Below the pieces are notes generated by a model, which ran no database searches, was not told where the DNA came from, and saw only the letters and a program-made list of their open reading frames with translations. Position numbers and translations under genes: made by a program. Below, one piece after another: positions 1 through 5,182 of a DNA stretch of 5,182 nucleotides. This stretch comes from Alistipes sp. (GTDB taxonomy: Bacteria > Bacteroidota > Bacteroidia > Bacteroidales > Rikenellaceae). How positions within the stretch are numbered: position 1 is the first letter of the stretch; the number at the start of each line of letters is the position of its first letter. The stretch covers positions 1 through 5,182 of the forward strand of contig JAGCLX010000069.1 in assembly GCA_017646785.1 (NCBI GenBank). The letters are read 5' to 3'.

Positions 1-1223
1 CCCTTCTCCTCGATCTCGCGGAACAATGCCCAAGCCTCGTTTGCGATGCTTGTTGTGAGCGACTCGATGTAGTATGAACCACCTGCAGGGTCGATAACCT
101 GATCGAAGTGTGACTCCTTCTTCAAGAGGAGCTGTGCGTTGCGAGCGATACGCTTAGAGAACTCTGTGGGAGCCTCGAATGAGTAGTCGAAAGGCAATAC
201 CTCGAGTGAGTGTACGCCAGCGATAGCTGCTGACATAGCCTCAGTAGTACCACGCAACATGTTTACATAAGGATCGTAAACAGTCTGGTTCCATGTAGAT
301 GTTACGGCGTGAGCCACCATCTTGCATGAGCAATCCTTTGCAGGACCATAAGCCTTCACGATGTTAGCCCAGAGCATACGTGCTGCACGGAACTTAGCCA
401 TCTCGAGGAAGTAGTTAGATGTAACTGCAAAAGTGAAGCGGATCTTGCGAGCAACCTCATCGATAGTGAGGCCCTTCTCCATGAGCTTCACGAGGTACTC
501 GTGTGCTGCAGAGAGGGTGAATGCAAGCTCCTCAACGATTGTAGAACCAGCGTTAGAGAATGTAGCACCCGATACGTTTACTACCTTCACGCGCTTGTAC
601 TCTGCTGTGGCCTTTACGAGCTCAGCGATAACGTCGAAGCAGTTGCGCTCATTCTCCTTGCAACCGCAAGTGCCCTTAACAGAGAGGCTCTTGATGATTG
701 GGTCGATGCAGAAGTTGATGCGCAAATCGTCCTTAGGCTCGTTAGCATACTTAGCGAGCACCTTGTTTGCAAGAGCAGCCAAAGCCTCAGCCTCGCCGCC
801 GCAGAATGTGAGCTCAACAGCTGTAGGAACGATGTCCTTGAGCAAAGCGTCTACGTCTACCTCGCAAGCGCATGACTCGCAGAAGCAGAAACCGAGTGAG
901 TCAACACCCGAGTTAAGAAGTTTAAGTGCCTCCTCGTTAGCCTCCTTAGCGCACTTCACAGAGATAGTCTGGTGTACGCGCCATGTGTTGTCCTTTGAGA
1001 CGCCACGTACGAAGGGGAACTCACCAGCCTCCACACCGAGATACTTAACCTCTGCGAGGTTCTCAGCGCGGTAGTAGGGACGTACATTGAATCCCTCGCC
1101 GGTCTTCCATACCAATTTGCGCTCATAGTCAGCGCCCTTAAGGTCAGTTGTGATAACGGCCTCCCACTGCTCAGTAGATACTGGAGGGAACTCCGCGAAC
1201 AACTTTTCTTTGGTATTAGCCAT
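1..1223 (-). CDS. mutA: Methylmalonyl-CoA mutase small (beta) subunit, C-terminus cut by window edge
   Basis: Translating the minus strand from the ATG at 1223-1221 gives 407 uninterrupted residues up to the left edge. The family is usually a little over 600 residues, so roughly the last third, including the B12-binding-like domain, lies outside. The visible part is the N-terminal segment and TIM barrel of the mutase family. It shows FRAARMLW (278-285), the segment HAVTSTWNQTVYDPY from His305, the segment TEAMSAAIAG from 327, and DPAGGSYYIE (378-387). The opening residues MANTKEKLFAEFPPVSTEQW resemble Bacteroidales MutA proteins as I remember them. In the known heterodimer the large subunit (MutB) binds adenosylcobalamin and interconverts succinyl-CoA and methylmalonyl-CoA, while the small subunit is structural. 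In Bacteroidales this serves propionate production, and mutB normally follows mutA, here off the left edge. Twelve cysteines in 407 residues, several as CxC, are unusual. There is no Shine-Dalgarno; the start is chosen by conservation of the N-terminus. A sibling mutase family member is the only realistic alternative. Confidence 0.93.
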   Translation of the reverse strand, partial: MANTKEKLFAEFPPVSTEQWEAVITTDLKGADYERKLVWKTGEGFNVRPYYRAENLAEVKYLGVEAGEFPFVRGVSKDNTWRVHQTISVKCAKEANEEALKLLNSGVDSLGFCFCESCACEVDVDALLKDIVPTAVELTFCGGEAEALAALANKVLAKYANEPKDDLRINFCIDPIIKSLSVKGTCGCKENERNCFDVIAELVKATAEYKRVKVVNVSGATFSNAGSTIVEELAFTLSAAHEYLVKLMEKGLTIDEVARKIRFTFAVTSNYFLEMAKFRAARMLWANIVKAYGPAKDCSCKMVAHAVTSTWNQTVYDPYVNMLRGTTEAMSAAIAGVHSLEVLPFDYSFEAPTEFSKRIARNAQLLLKKESHFDQVIDPAGGSYYIESLTTSIANEAWALFREIEEK

Positions 1224-1256
1224 AGTTGTTTTAGATTTAATTGTTTTTAAGTGTGT

Positions 1257-1322
1257 GATATTTAATATCTTATGTTTGCTTTCTCTCTTAAGTTAGGTGC
1301 ACGCACAACGCATACGCGCGTA
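1257..1322 (-). promoter_or_regulatory. mutA 5' leader with palindromes and an alternating purine-pyrimidine tract
   Basis: This is the structured part of the mutA leader. It contains a 13-nt inverted repeat GATATTTAATATC (1257-1269), GTGCAC (1297-1302) and the 10-nt palindrome TACGCGCGTA (1313-1322). From 1297 to 1322 purines and pyrimidines alternate strictly apart from one AA step at 1307-1308, and this stretch is far richer in G+C than its surroundings. No known riboswitch fold is evident, and a regulatory role is only inferred from position. Confidence 0.35.
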
Positions 1323-1344
1323 GTGGGTACAATCTAAAACTCAA

Positions 1345-1376
1345 CAAAGTTACGAATTCTACCCGCGAAAAGCAAA
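1345..1376 (-). promoter_or_regulatory. Bacteroidetes-type promoter for mutA
   Basis: Read on the minus strand, TTTG (1376-1373) is followed after 20 bp by TAACTTTG (1352-1345), a perfect match to the -7 consensus TAnnTTTG with near-standard spacing. Transcription would start near 1338, leaving a leader of about 115 nt before the mutA ATG. The leader has no Shine-Dalgarno, which is usual in this phylum. The promoter lies just downstream of the aspS terminator, so mutA should be transcribed independently of aspS. Confidence 0.75.
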
Positions 1377-1382
1377 TTTTTT

Positions 1383-1426
1383 AGAAGAAAAAGTATGGGC
1401 GCTGACCCATAACGAGTCAACGCCCA
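1383..1426 (-). terminator. Rho-independent terminator of aspS
   Basis: On the minus strand, 23 nt past the aspS stop codon, TGGGCGTTGAC (1426-1416) pairs with GTCAGCGCCCA (1406-1396). The 11-bp stem has one G-U pair and a 9-nt loop, and is followed by TACTTTTTCTTC. This is a classical intrinsic terminator and separates aspS from mutA transcription. The plus strand has no T-run after the stem, so it is one-directional. Confidence 0.9.
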
Positions 1427-1448
1427 CTGATATTTGCTAACCTAAAGG

Positions 1449-3212
1449 TTACTTTGCTGGGGGTGTCACGAGTGACAAGAACAGCTCGTCAAGCTGCGCC
1501 TGTGCCACAGGTGATGGACCATCGAGCATCACATCGCGACCCGCGTTGTTCTTGGGGAATGCGATGTAGTCGCGGATAGAGTCTGAGCCTCCGAACAATG
1601 AGCACAAGCGGTCGAAACCGAATGCCAAACCACCATGAGGAGGTGCACCATACTTAAAGGCATTCATCAAGAAGCCGAACTGCTCCTCTGCAGCCTCGGG
1701 TGTAAAGCCAAGGGCGTCGAACACCTTAGCCTGGAGCTCAGCGTCGTGGATACGGATTGAGCCACCACCAATCTCCGTACCGTTACATACGAAGTCGTAG
1801 GCGTTAGCACGCATCTTACCCAACTCGCCAGAGTCGAAGTACTTAGCATCCTCGGGCTTGGGCGATGTGAAGGGGTGGTGCATAGCGTAGAAGCGCTGTG
1901 TCTCCTCATCCCACTCGAACATGGGGAAGTCAACAACCCAAAGGGGTGCAAACTTCTTAGGATCGCGTAAGCCAAGACGCTCAGCAACCTCAAGACGCAG
2001 TGTACAGAGCTGTGTGAGTGTCTTGAACTTCTCACCACAGAGGATGAATACCATGTCGCCAGCCTTAGCGCCTGTACGCTCAGCGATAGCCTTAACCTCC
2101 TCGGGGCTGAAGAACTTGTCGATAGATGATTTAACGCCACCCTCAGCGCCTACTCTGATCCACACAAGACCCTTAGCGCCTACCTGTGGACGCTTAACGA
2201 ACTCAGTAAGCTCGTCAATCTGCTTACGTGTGTACGATGCGCAACCCTCAGCTGCGAAACCTACAACATACTCAGCAGAGTCAAACACAATAAAGTTGTG
2301 ACCATGCGCAAGGTCTGTAATATCGCTGAATGTCATGCCGAAACGCAAGTCGGGCTTATCTGAACCATACTTCTCCATAGCCTCGATCCAGGGCATACGG
2401 CGGAAGGGTTCCGCAAACTCAATGTCCATAACCTCCTTGAACATGTAGCGTGCCCAGCGCTCGAAGATCTCGAGAACGTCCTCCTGCTCCACGAACGACA
2501 TCTCGCAGTCGATCTGTGTAAACTCGGGCTGGCGGTCAGCGCGCAAGTCCTCATCGCGGAAGCAGCGTACAATCTGGAAGTAGCGGTCGTAGCCCGCAAC
2601 CATAAGCAACTGCTTGAGTGTCTGAGGTGACTGAGGAAGAGCATAGAACTGGTTAGGGTTCATGCGTGAAGGTACGATAAAGTCGCGTGCACCCTCGGGA
2701 GTAGACTTGATGAGATATGGTGTCTCGATCTCGAGGAAGCCCTCTTTGTCGAGGAACTGGCGTACGGCCTGTGCCATGCGGTGGCGAAGAATCATAGCGC
2801 GCTGCAATGGGGGACGACGAAGGTCGAGGTAGCGGTACTTCATGCGAAGATCGTCACCACCATCACTCTCCTCCTCAATGGTGAATGGAGGTGTCACGGC
2901 GCGGTTCAAAATCTTGAGCTCGGTAGCCGAGATCTCGATGTCGCCAGTAGCAATCTTTGAGTTCTTCGATGAGCGCTCGATAACCTTACCTGTAACCTGG
3001 AGGACAAACTCACGACCCACCTCGGCAGCAGCTGCCTTAACAGCCTCAGATGAGTGCTCCTCGACGGTAATCTGTGTGATGCCATAGCGGTCGCGTAGGT
3101 CGATAAATGCCATAGCACCAAGGTTACGTACCTTCTGCACCCAACCTGAAAGTGTTACAACTTCGCCCACATTTTCGATGCGGAGTTCACCGCAATTATG
3201 CGTTCTGTACAT
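1449..3212 (-). CDS. aspS: Aspartyl-tRNA synthetase (AspRS)
   Basis: The 587-residue product has the normal length for bacterial AspRS, which charges tRNA-Asp with aspartate in the cytoplasm. The N-terminal OB-fold anticodon-binding domain covers about residues 15-105 ([20 protein letters not shown], 23-42). The class II catalytic core follows. The flipping-loop segment is STPEGARDF (170-178), the aspartate-recognition segment is QSPQ (194-197), motif 2 is the [14 protein letters not shown] stretch (218-231) and motif 3 is [10 protein letters not shown] (527-536). The bacterial GAD insertion lies at roughly 275-415. Leu31, in the KVRNLG segment, occupies the position where discriminating enzymes have Leu and many non-discriminating ones have His. 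This suggests an AspRS specific for tRNA-Asp, which is an inference. The start ATG (3212-3210) is preceded by an A/T-rich leader without a Shine-Dalgarno, and the N-terminus [10 protein letters not shown] fits the family. The gene diverges from tadA across a 91-bp gap and ends in its own terminator, so it appears monocistronic. Confidence 0.98.
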   Translation of the reverse strand: MYRTHNCGELRIENVGEVVTLSGWVQKVRNLGAMAFIDLRDRYGITQITVEEHSSEAVKAAAAEVGREFVLQVTGKVIERSSKNSKIATGDIEISATELKILNRAVTPPFTIEEESDGGDDLRMKYRYLDLRRPPLQRAMILRHRMAQAVRQFLDKEGFLEIETPYLIKSTPEGARDFIVPSRMNPNQFYALPQSPQTLKQLLMVAGYDRYFQIVRCFRDEDLRADRQPEFTQIDCEMSFVEQEDVLEIFERWARYMFKEVMDIEFAEPFRRMPWIEAMEKYGSDKPDLRFGMTFSDITDLAHGHNFIVFDSAEYVVGFAAEGCASYTRKQIDELTEFVKRPQVGAKGLVWIRVGAEGGVKSSIDKFFSPEEVKAIAERTGAKAGDMVFILCGEKFKTLTQLCTLRLEVAERLGLRDPKKFAPLWVVDFPMFEWDEETQRFYAMHHPFTSPKPEDAKYFDSGELGKMRANAYDFVCNGTEIGGGSIRIHDAELQAKVFDALGFTPEAAEEQFGFLMNAFKYGAPPHGGLAFGFDRLCSLFGGSDSIRDYIAFPKNNAGRDVMLDGPSPVAQAQLDELFLSLVTPPAK

Positions 3213-3252
3213 AGTATTTATTATTTAATTTCGTGCATTCGCGATTTGTTTG

Positions 3253-3260
3253 TATCTTTG
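3253..3260 (+). promoter_or_regulatory. tadA promoter, -7 element
   Basis: TATCTTTG matches the Bacteroidetes -7 consensus exactly. A weak -33 candidate (TTTCG at 3229-3233) lies about 19 bp upstream. Initiation near 3267 would give a short leader of about 37 nt to the tadA ATG. It is the mirror image of the aspS -7 box, so the two promoters overlap physically. Confidence 0.65.
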
Positions 3261-3267
3261 TAACCCA

Positions 3268-3275
3268 CAAAGATA
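3268..3275 (-). promoter_or_regulatory. aspS promoter, -7 element
   Basis: The minus strand reads TATCTTTG, a perfect TAnnTTTG -7 box, with expected initiation near 3261 and a leader of about 48 nt to the aspS ATG. Upstream there is only a weak -33 candidate (GTTG at 3300-3297, 21 bp away). It forms an inverted repeat with the tadA -7 box at 3253-3260, separated by 7 bp. Confidence 0.65.
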
Positions 3276-3303
3276 ATAATTTTTTCAGCAACACCACAAC
3301 TTT

Positions 3304-3765
3304 ATGAACGAAAATATCAATAAAAACCACTCTGAGGATGAAAAATATATGCGTATGGCACTAAATGAGGCAGAGCGTGCGTTAGCAAAACGAGAGGTCC
3401 CTATTGGAGCTGTGGTGGTTGCGGGAGGTAGAGTTATCGGCCGTGGCCACAACCTCGTGGAGACACTCATGGATGCTACGGCACACGCTGAGATGCAGGC
3501 TATAACCGCAGCGATGTCGACGCTCGGAGGTAAGTATCTCAGCGACTGCACGCTCTATGTGACGGTTGAGCCTTGCGTTATGTGTGGCGGCGCCCTTGCC
3601 TGGAGTCAGATAGGCCGTGTGGTATATGGTGCACCCGACACAAAGCGTGGCTACTCGACCTACTCGGAGCGCATCATGCACCCCAAAACGGAGGTCGTTG
3701 TGGGCGTGCTTCAGGAGGAGTGTGAGGCCCTTATGAAGCGTTTTTTTGCTGATTTACGCAAATAA
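3304..3765 (+). CDS. tadA: tRNA-specific adenosine deaminase (A34 to inosine)
   Basis: The 153-residue protein is a complete member of the cytidine/deoxycytidylate-type deaminase fold and has the usual TadA length. It carries the catalytic HAE (61-63), where His61 would bind zinc and Glu63 would shuttle the proton. PCVMC (90-94) supplies the other zinc ligands, Cys91 and Cys94. The segments VPIGAVVV (32-39) and GRVVYGAPDTKRG (104-116) are also typical of TadA. In bacteria TadA converts the wobble adenosine of tRNA-Arg(ACG) to inosine, so one tRNA can read several CGN codons. The first ATG (3304) follows an A/C-rich leader without a Shine-Dalgarno. The next Met codon, at residue 16 (3349), is a possible but less likely start. 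The gene diverges from aspS and is followed after 122 bp by an exported TPR protein gene with its own promoter. No clear terminator follows tadA. Another nucleoside or guanine deaminase is possible, but length and motifs favour TadA. Confidence 0.92.
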   Translation: MNENINKNHSEDEKYMRMALNEAERALAKREVPIGAVVVAGGRVIGRGHNLVETLMDATAHAEMQAITAAMSTLGGKYLSDCTLYVTVEPCVMCGGALAWSQIGRVVYGAPDTKRGYSTYSERIMHPKTEVVVGVLQEECEALMKRFFADLRK

Positions 3766-3779
3766 GTGATGCCTAAGAG

Positions 3780-3809
3780 TTTGTATTTCCCAAAAAAGTA
3801 GTAACTTTG
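3780..3809 (+). promoter_or_regulatory. Bacteroidetes-type promoter for the TPR protein gene
   Basis: TTTG (3780-3783) and TAACTTTG (3802-3809) are separated by 18 bp, an excellent match to the -33/-7 consensus. It begins only 15 nt after the tadA stop. Initiation near 3816 gives a leader of about 72 nt. That leader starts with a small hairpin at 3819-3838 (TCGTCTT pairing with AGGACGA, one G-U pair, 6-nt loop), then becomes A-rich and unstructured up to the ATG. Confidence 0.8.
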
Positions 3810-3887
3810 TGGTTGCTTTCGTCTTAAATGCAGGACGATGGTATATACAAGGAATAGAAACAAATAACAACAATTAATACACTAACT

Positions 3888-4838
3888 ATGAAAAAACTTA
3901 TGATGACCGTTGTTGCCCTTATGGGTGCAACAGCACTTTTCGCTCAGACAGACGTTGTTGCTACATTCACTCAGGCAACATCTAATGCTAAGGCTGGTAA
4001 CTTCACTGAGGCTATCGCACAGTTCGAGTCAGTAATCGAGGCTGGCTGGGATATCGAGGAGCCAGATGCAAATCAGCTTAAGGCTATCCAGGGTTCAAAG
4101 AAGTTCATCGTTACATGCTACAACAAGATGGGTGTAGCTGCTGTGAACGCTAAGGACTACGAGACTGCTGTTGAGCACTTCACAAACGCTGCTAACTGCG
4201 CTGAGCTATATGAGGATATGGCAGGTTTGAACAAGAACAAGACTATGATTGGTCAGGTATACCAGGTGCAGGGTGCTGATGCCTTCAACTCTGGTGACTA
4301 CGCAACTGCAATCGAGGTATTCTCTAAGGGTTATGCTGCTGACCCCCGCAACACAGAGATGGCACTCAACCTCGCTGAGAGCTACTTCAAGAGCGACATG
4401 TACCAGGAGGGTATGAAGATCTGTACTAAGATCGCTGGCATGAACGCTGATAAGTTCGCAGAGGCTATCGCAGAGGCTCAGGCAAAGATGGATATGTACA
4501 CCAACAACGAGGTTGCTAAGCTCCAGATGGCTAACGACTACGATGACATCATCGCGATGGCTGAGCAGCTCGACGACGCTGCAATGGCTGCAAAGATTAC
4601 TATGCAGGCATACTATGGTAAGAAGGACTTCGCTAAGATGGTTGAGGTGTCAACAGCTGCTCTCGAGGCACAGACAACAGATGAGGGTCGTAGCGACATC
4701 CACTACCTTATCGGTGTAGCATACAACGAGATGGGTCAGTTCGAGCAGGCTGTAGCAGCTATGCAGAATGTTACAGCTGGTAACAACGTAGCAAACGCTG
4801 CGGCTGTTATCGAGGCGTTGACAGCTCAGGCAAAGTAA
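3888..4838 (+). CDS. Exported tetratricopeptide-repeat protein, function unknown
   Basis: The 316-residue product starts with a clear Sec signal peptide: Lys2-Lys3, a hydrophobic core at 4-17, and a likely signal peptidase I cut after Ala19 (LFA|QTD). Gln20 would be the new N-terminus, following the Bacteroidetes tendency for Gln at that place. There is no lipobox cysteine and no further membrane helix, so a soluble periplasmic location is likely. The mature part is helical with degenerate TPR units near 25-54, 76-105, 121-154, 156-188, 235-263 and 270-300. The clearest are GDYATAIEVFSKGYAADPRN (136-155) and the one around GQFEQAVAAMQNV (283-295). TPR arrays usually bind peptides or partner proteins; no partner is indicated here. 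Composition is skewed: 61 Ala, 22 Lys and only 2 Arg. The start ATG has an A-rich leader without a Shine-Dalgarno, and the signal peptide fixes it. It has its own promoter and terminator, and clean, uniform codon use suggests good expression. I cannot assign a gene name. Confidence 0.88.
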   Translation: MKKLMMTVVALMGATALFAQTDVVATFTQATSNAKAGNFTEAIAQFESVIEAGWDIEEPDANQLKAIQGSKKFIVTCYNKMGVAAVNAKDYETAVEHFTNAANCAELYEDMAGLNKNKTMIGQVYQVQGADAFNSGDYATAIEVFSKGYAADPRNTEMALNLAESYFKSDMYQEGMKICTKIAGMNADKFAEAIAEAQAKMDMYTNNEVAKLQMANDYDDIIAMAEQLDDAAMAAKITMQAYYGKKDFAKMVEVSTAALEAQTTDEGRSDIHYLIGVAYNEMGQFEQAVAAMQNVTAGNNVANAAAVIEALTAQAK

Positions 4839-4875
4839 TTTCTTGTGATAGCGGCGCATCTGCGGCGCTTCAATC

Positions 4876-4924
4876 AAAGCCCCGAATGGGACGTACGTCA
4901 AGTACTACCCATCCGGGGTTTTTT
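4876..4924 (+). terminator. Rho-independent terminator of the TPR protein gene
   Basis: Starting 37 nt after the stop codon, CCCCGAATGGG (4880-4890) pairs with CCCATCCGGGG (4908-4918), with one A-C mismatch. The stem can be extended outward by AAAG pairing with the following TTTT. The 17-nt loop holds a small inner GTAC/GTAC stem. Six T residues (4919-4924) complete a strong intrinsic terminator. Confidence 0.92.
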
Positions 4925-5047
4925 CATGTCATCGCCACATCTGCACCACTCTGACAAGAAATTTTATTCCTTGTGATAATATTATAATATCAAATTTAGT
5001 ACTTTGTCGCTGTCAACGCATTACTAATTACTCACTACTAATTGAAT
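4925..5047. other. A/T-rich intergenic stretch with palindrome and short repeats
   Basis: No coding sequence is seen. The stretch holds a perfect 12-nt palindrome ATATTATAATAT (4979-4990), a direct repeat TACTAATT (5022-5029 and 5036-5043, period 14), and a weak plus-strand -7-like site around 5000-5006 (TACTTTG, one base shorter than consensus, no -33 partner). ACAAGAAATT (4954-4963) is an exact inverted copy of AATTTCTTGT at 4837-4846 on the other side of the TPR gene terminator. Confidence 0.5.
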
Positions 5048-5085
5048 AAGTCCCGTCTAACTTGCGTCAGGCGGGACTTGTTTTT
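5048..5085. terminator. Hairpin at the 3' side of rnpB, possible terminator
   Basis: AAGTCCCGTCT (5048-5058) pairs with AGGCGGGACTT (5069-5079), an 11-bp stem with one G-T pair and a 10-nt loop. On the plus strand it is followed by GTTTTT, a good terminator tail. On the minus strand, the direction of rnpB, the tail is only ATTCAATT. Position suggests it ends rnpB transcription or protects its 3' end, but the T-run suggests termination of plus-strand transcripts. It may act both ways. Confidence 0.65.
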
Positions 5086-5182
5086 CAGCATACGCTATAA
5101 GCCGAGTTCTGTACTCGGTATTCACCGAGCCTCTATCATTTATCTACTACGGCGATCACTCGCCGTCTCTAGCAACCTACCC
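5086..5182 (-). ncRNA. rnpB: RNase P RNA, 3' portion (5' part beyond window)
   Basis: Read on the minus strand, the sequence has the conserved 3' hallmarks of bacterial type A RNase P RNA in the right order. First comes GGGTAGGTTGCTAGAG (5182-5167). Next is a 7-bp hairpin ACGGCGA/TCGCCGT with loop GTGA (5166-5149), a GNRA tetraloop in the place of P18. Then comes TAGATAAATGAT near 5146-5135, matching TAGATGAATGAC in E. coli, followed by a 6-bp hairpin CTCGGT/ACCGAG (5129-5114). Finally the near-universal ACAGAACTCGGCTTAT (5112-5097) is followed by AGCGTATGCTG, presumably the 3' strand of helix P1. This RNA is the catalytic part of RNase P, which trims tRNA 5' leaders. The mature 3' end is estimated near 5086. 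About 250-300 nt, including the 5' end and promoter, lie beyond the right edge. Confidence 0.95.

Noticed and set aside
433..1074. Long plus-strand open frame (213 codons) opposite mutA
   Set aside because: It lies entirely antisense to a well-conserved mutA reading frame, its product is low-complexity Ser/Ala/Thr-rich with no recognisable domain, and no promoter serves it. It is a by-product of mutA codon use.
1224..1338. Cobalamin riboswitch upstream of mutA
   Set aside because: A B12-related gene with a leader of about 115 nt made this worth testing, but the leader is too short for the usual fold and I see no B12-box sequence or matching stem set.
1667..2644. Open frames of 100-160 codons inside aspS on both strands
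   Set aside because: All overlap essential AspRS coding sequence in other frames, give Ser/Arg/Leu-rich nonsense products and lack start signals.
3741..3747. Run of seven T near the tadA 3' end as a terminator or frameshift site
   Set aside because: It encodes Phe-Phe in frame, has no preceding stem-loop, and the protein continues to a normal C-terminus.
4650..4901. Minus-strand open frame of 83 codons overlapping the TPR gene end and its terminator
   Set aside because: Cys/Leu/Val-rich product with no domain, antisense to the TPR gene and crossing its terminator hairpin.
4991..4998. Minus-strand TAAATTTG as a -7 promoter box
   Set aside because: It fits the consensus, but no -33 element is at a suitable distance and it would read only into the TPR gene terminator. 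In A/T-rich DNA it is likely chance.
1..5182. Mobile element, CRISPR array, tRNA gene or defence system
   Set aside because: No transposase, integrase, spaced direct repeats, tRNA-like cloverleaf or nuclease/toxin motifs were seen on either strand.

Overview
The window looks like chromosomal DNA from the order Bacteroidales. Four signs point there. Three promoter-like sites match the Bacteroidetes consensus (a -33 TTTG and a -7 TAnnTTTG). Gene starts have A/T-rich leaders with no Shine-Dalgarno sequence. The exported protein has a signal peptide ending in Ala followed by Gln. A methylmalonyl-CoA mutase small subunit gene fits the succinate-to-propionate route of gut Bacteroidales. The genus cannot be fixed from the sequence.

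Layout, left to right: (1) 1-1223, minus strand: the first 407 codons of mutA, cut by the left edge. Its promoter and a leader of about 115 nt fill 1224-1376. (2) 1383-1426: a strong terminator for the next gene. (3) 1449-3212, minus: complete aspS, aspartyl-tRNA synthetase. (4) 3213-3303: a compact divergent promoter region in which two perfect -7 boxes form one inverted repeat, one reading left into aspS and one right into tadA. (5) 3304-3765, plus: tadA, the tRNA wobble adenosine deaminase. (6) 3888-4838, plus: an exported TPR-repeat protein of unknown role with its own near-consensus promoter and terminator. (7) 4839-5085: an intergenic stretch with that terminator, A/T-rich palindromes, short repeats and a second hairpin. 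(8) 5086-5182, minus: the 3' end of the RNase P RNA gene rnpB, running off the right edge.

The core theme is housekeeping RNA and translation: tRNA charging (aspS), tRNA wobble editing (tadA) and tRNA 5' maturation (rnpB). A central-metabolism gene (mutA) and an envelope protein (the TPR protein) flank them. Nothing resembles a mobile element, defence island or CRISPR array, and I do not see a clearly new biological system. The items most worth a second look are the mirror-image aspS/tadA promoter, the unusually cysteine-rich MutA (including a CxCxxCxC motif), the purine-pyrimidine alternating tract in the mutA leader, and a hairpin next to rnpB whose T-run lies on the strand opposite rnpB.
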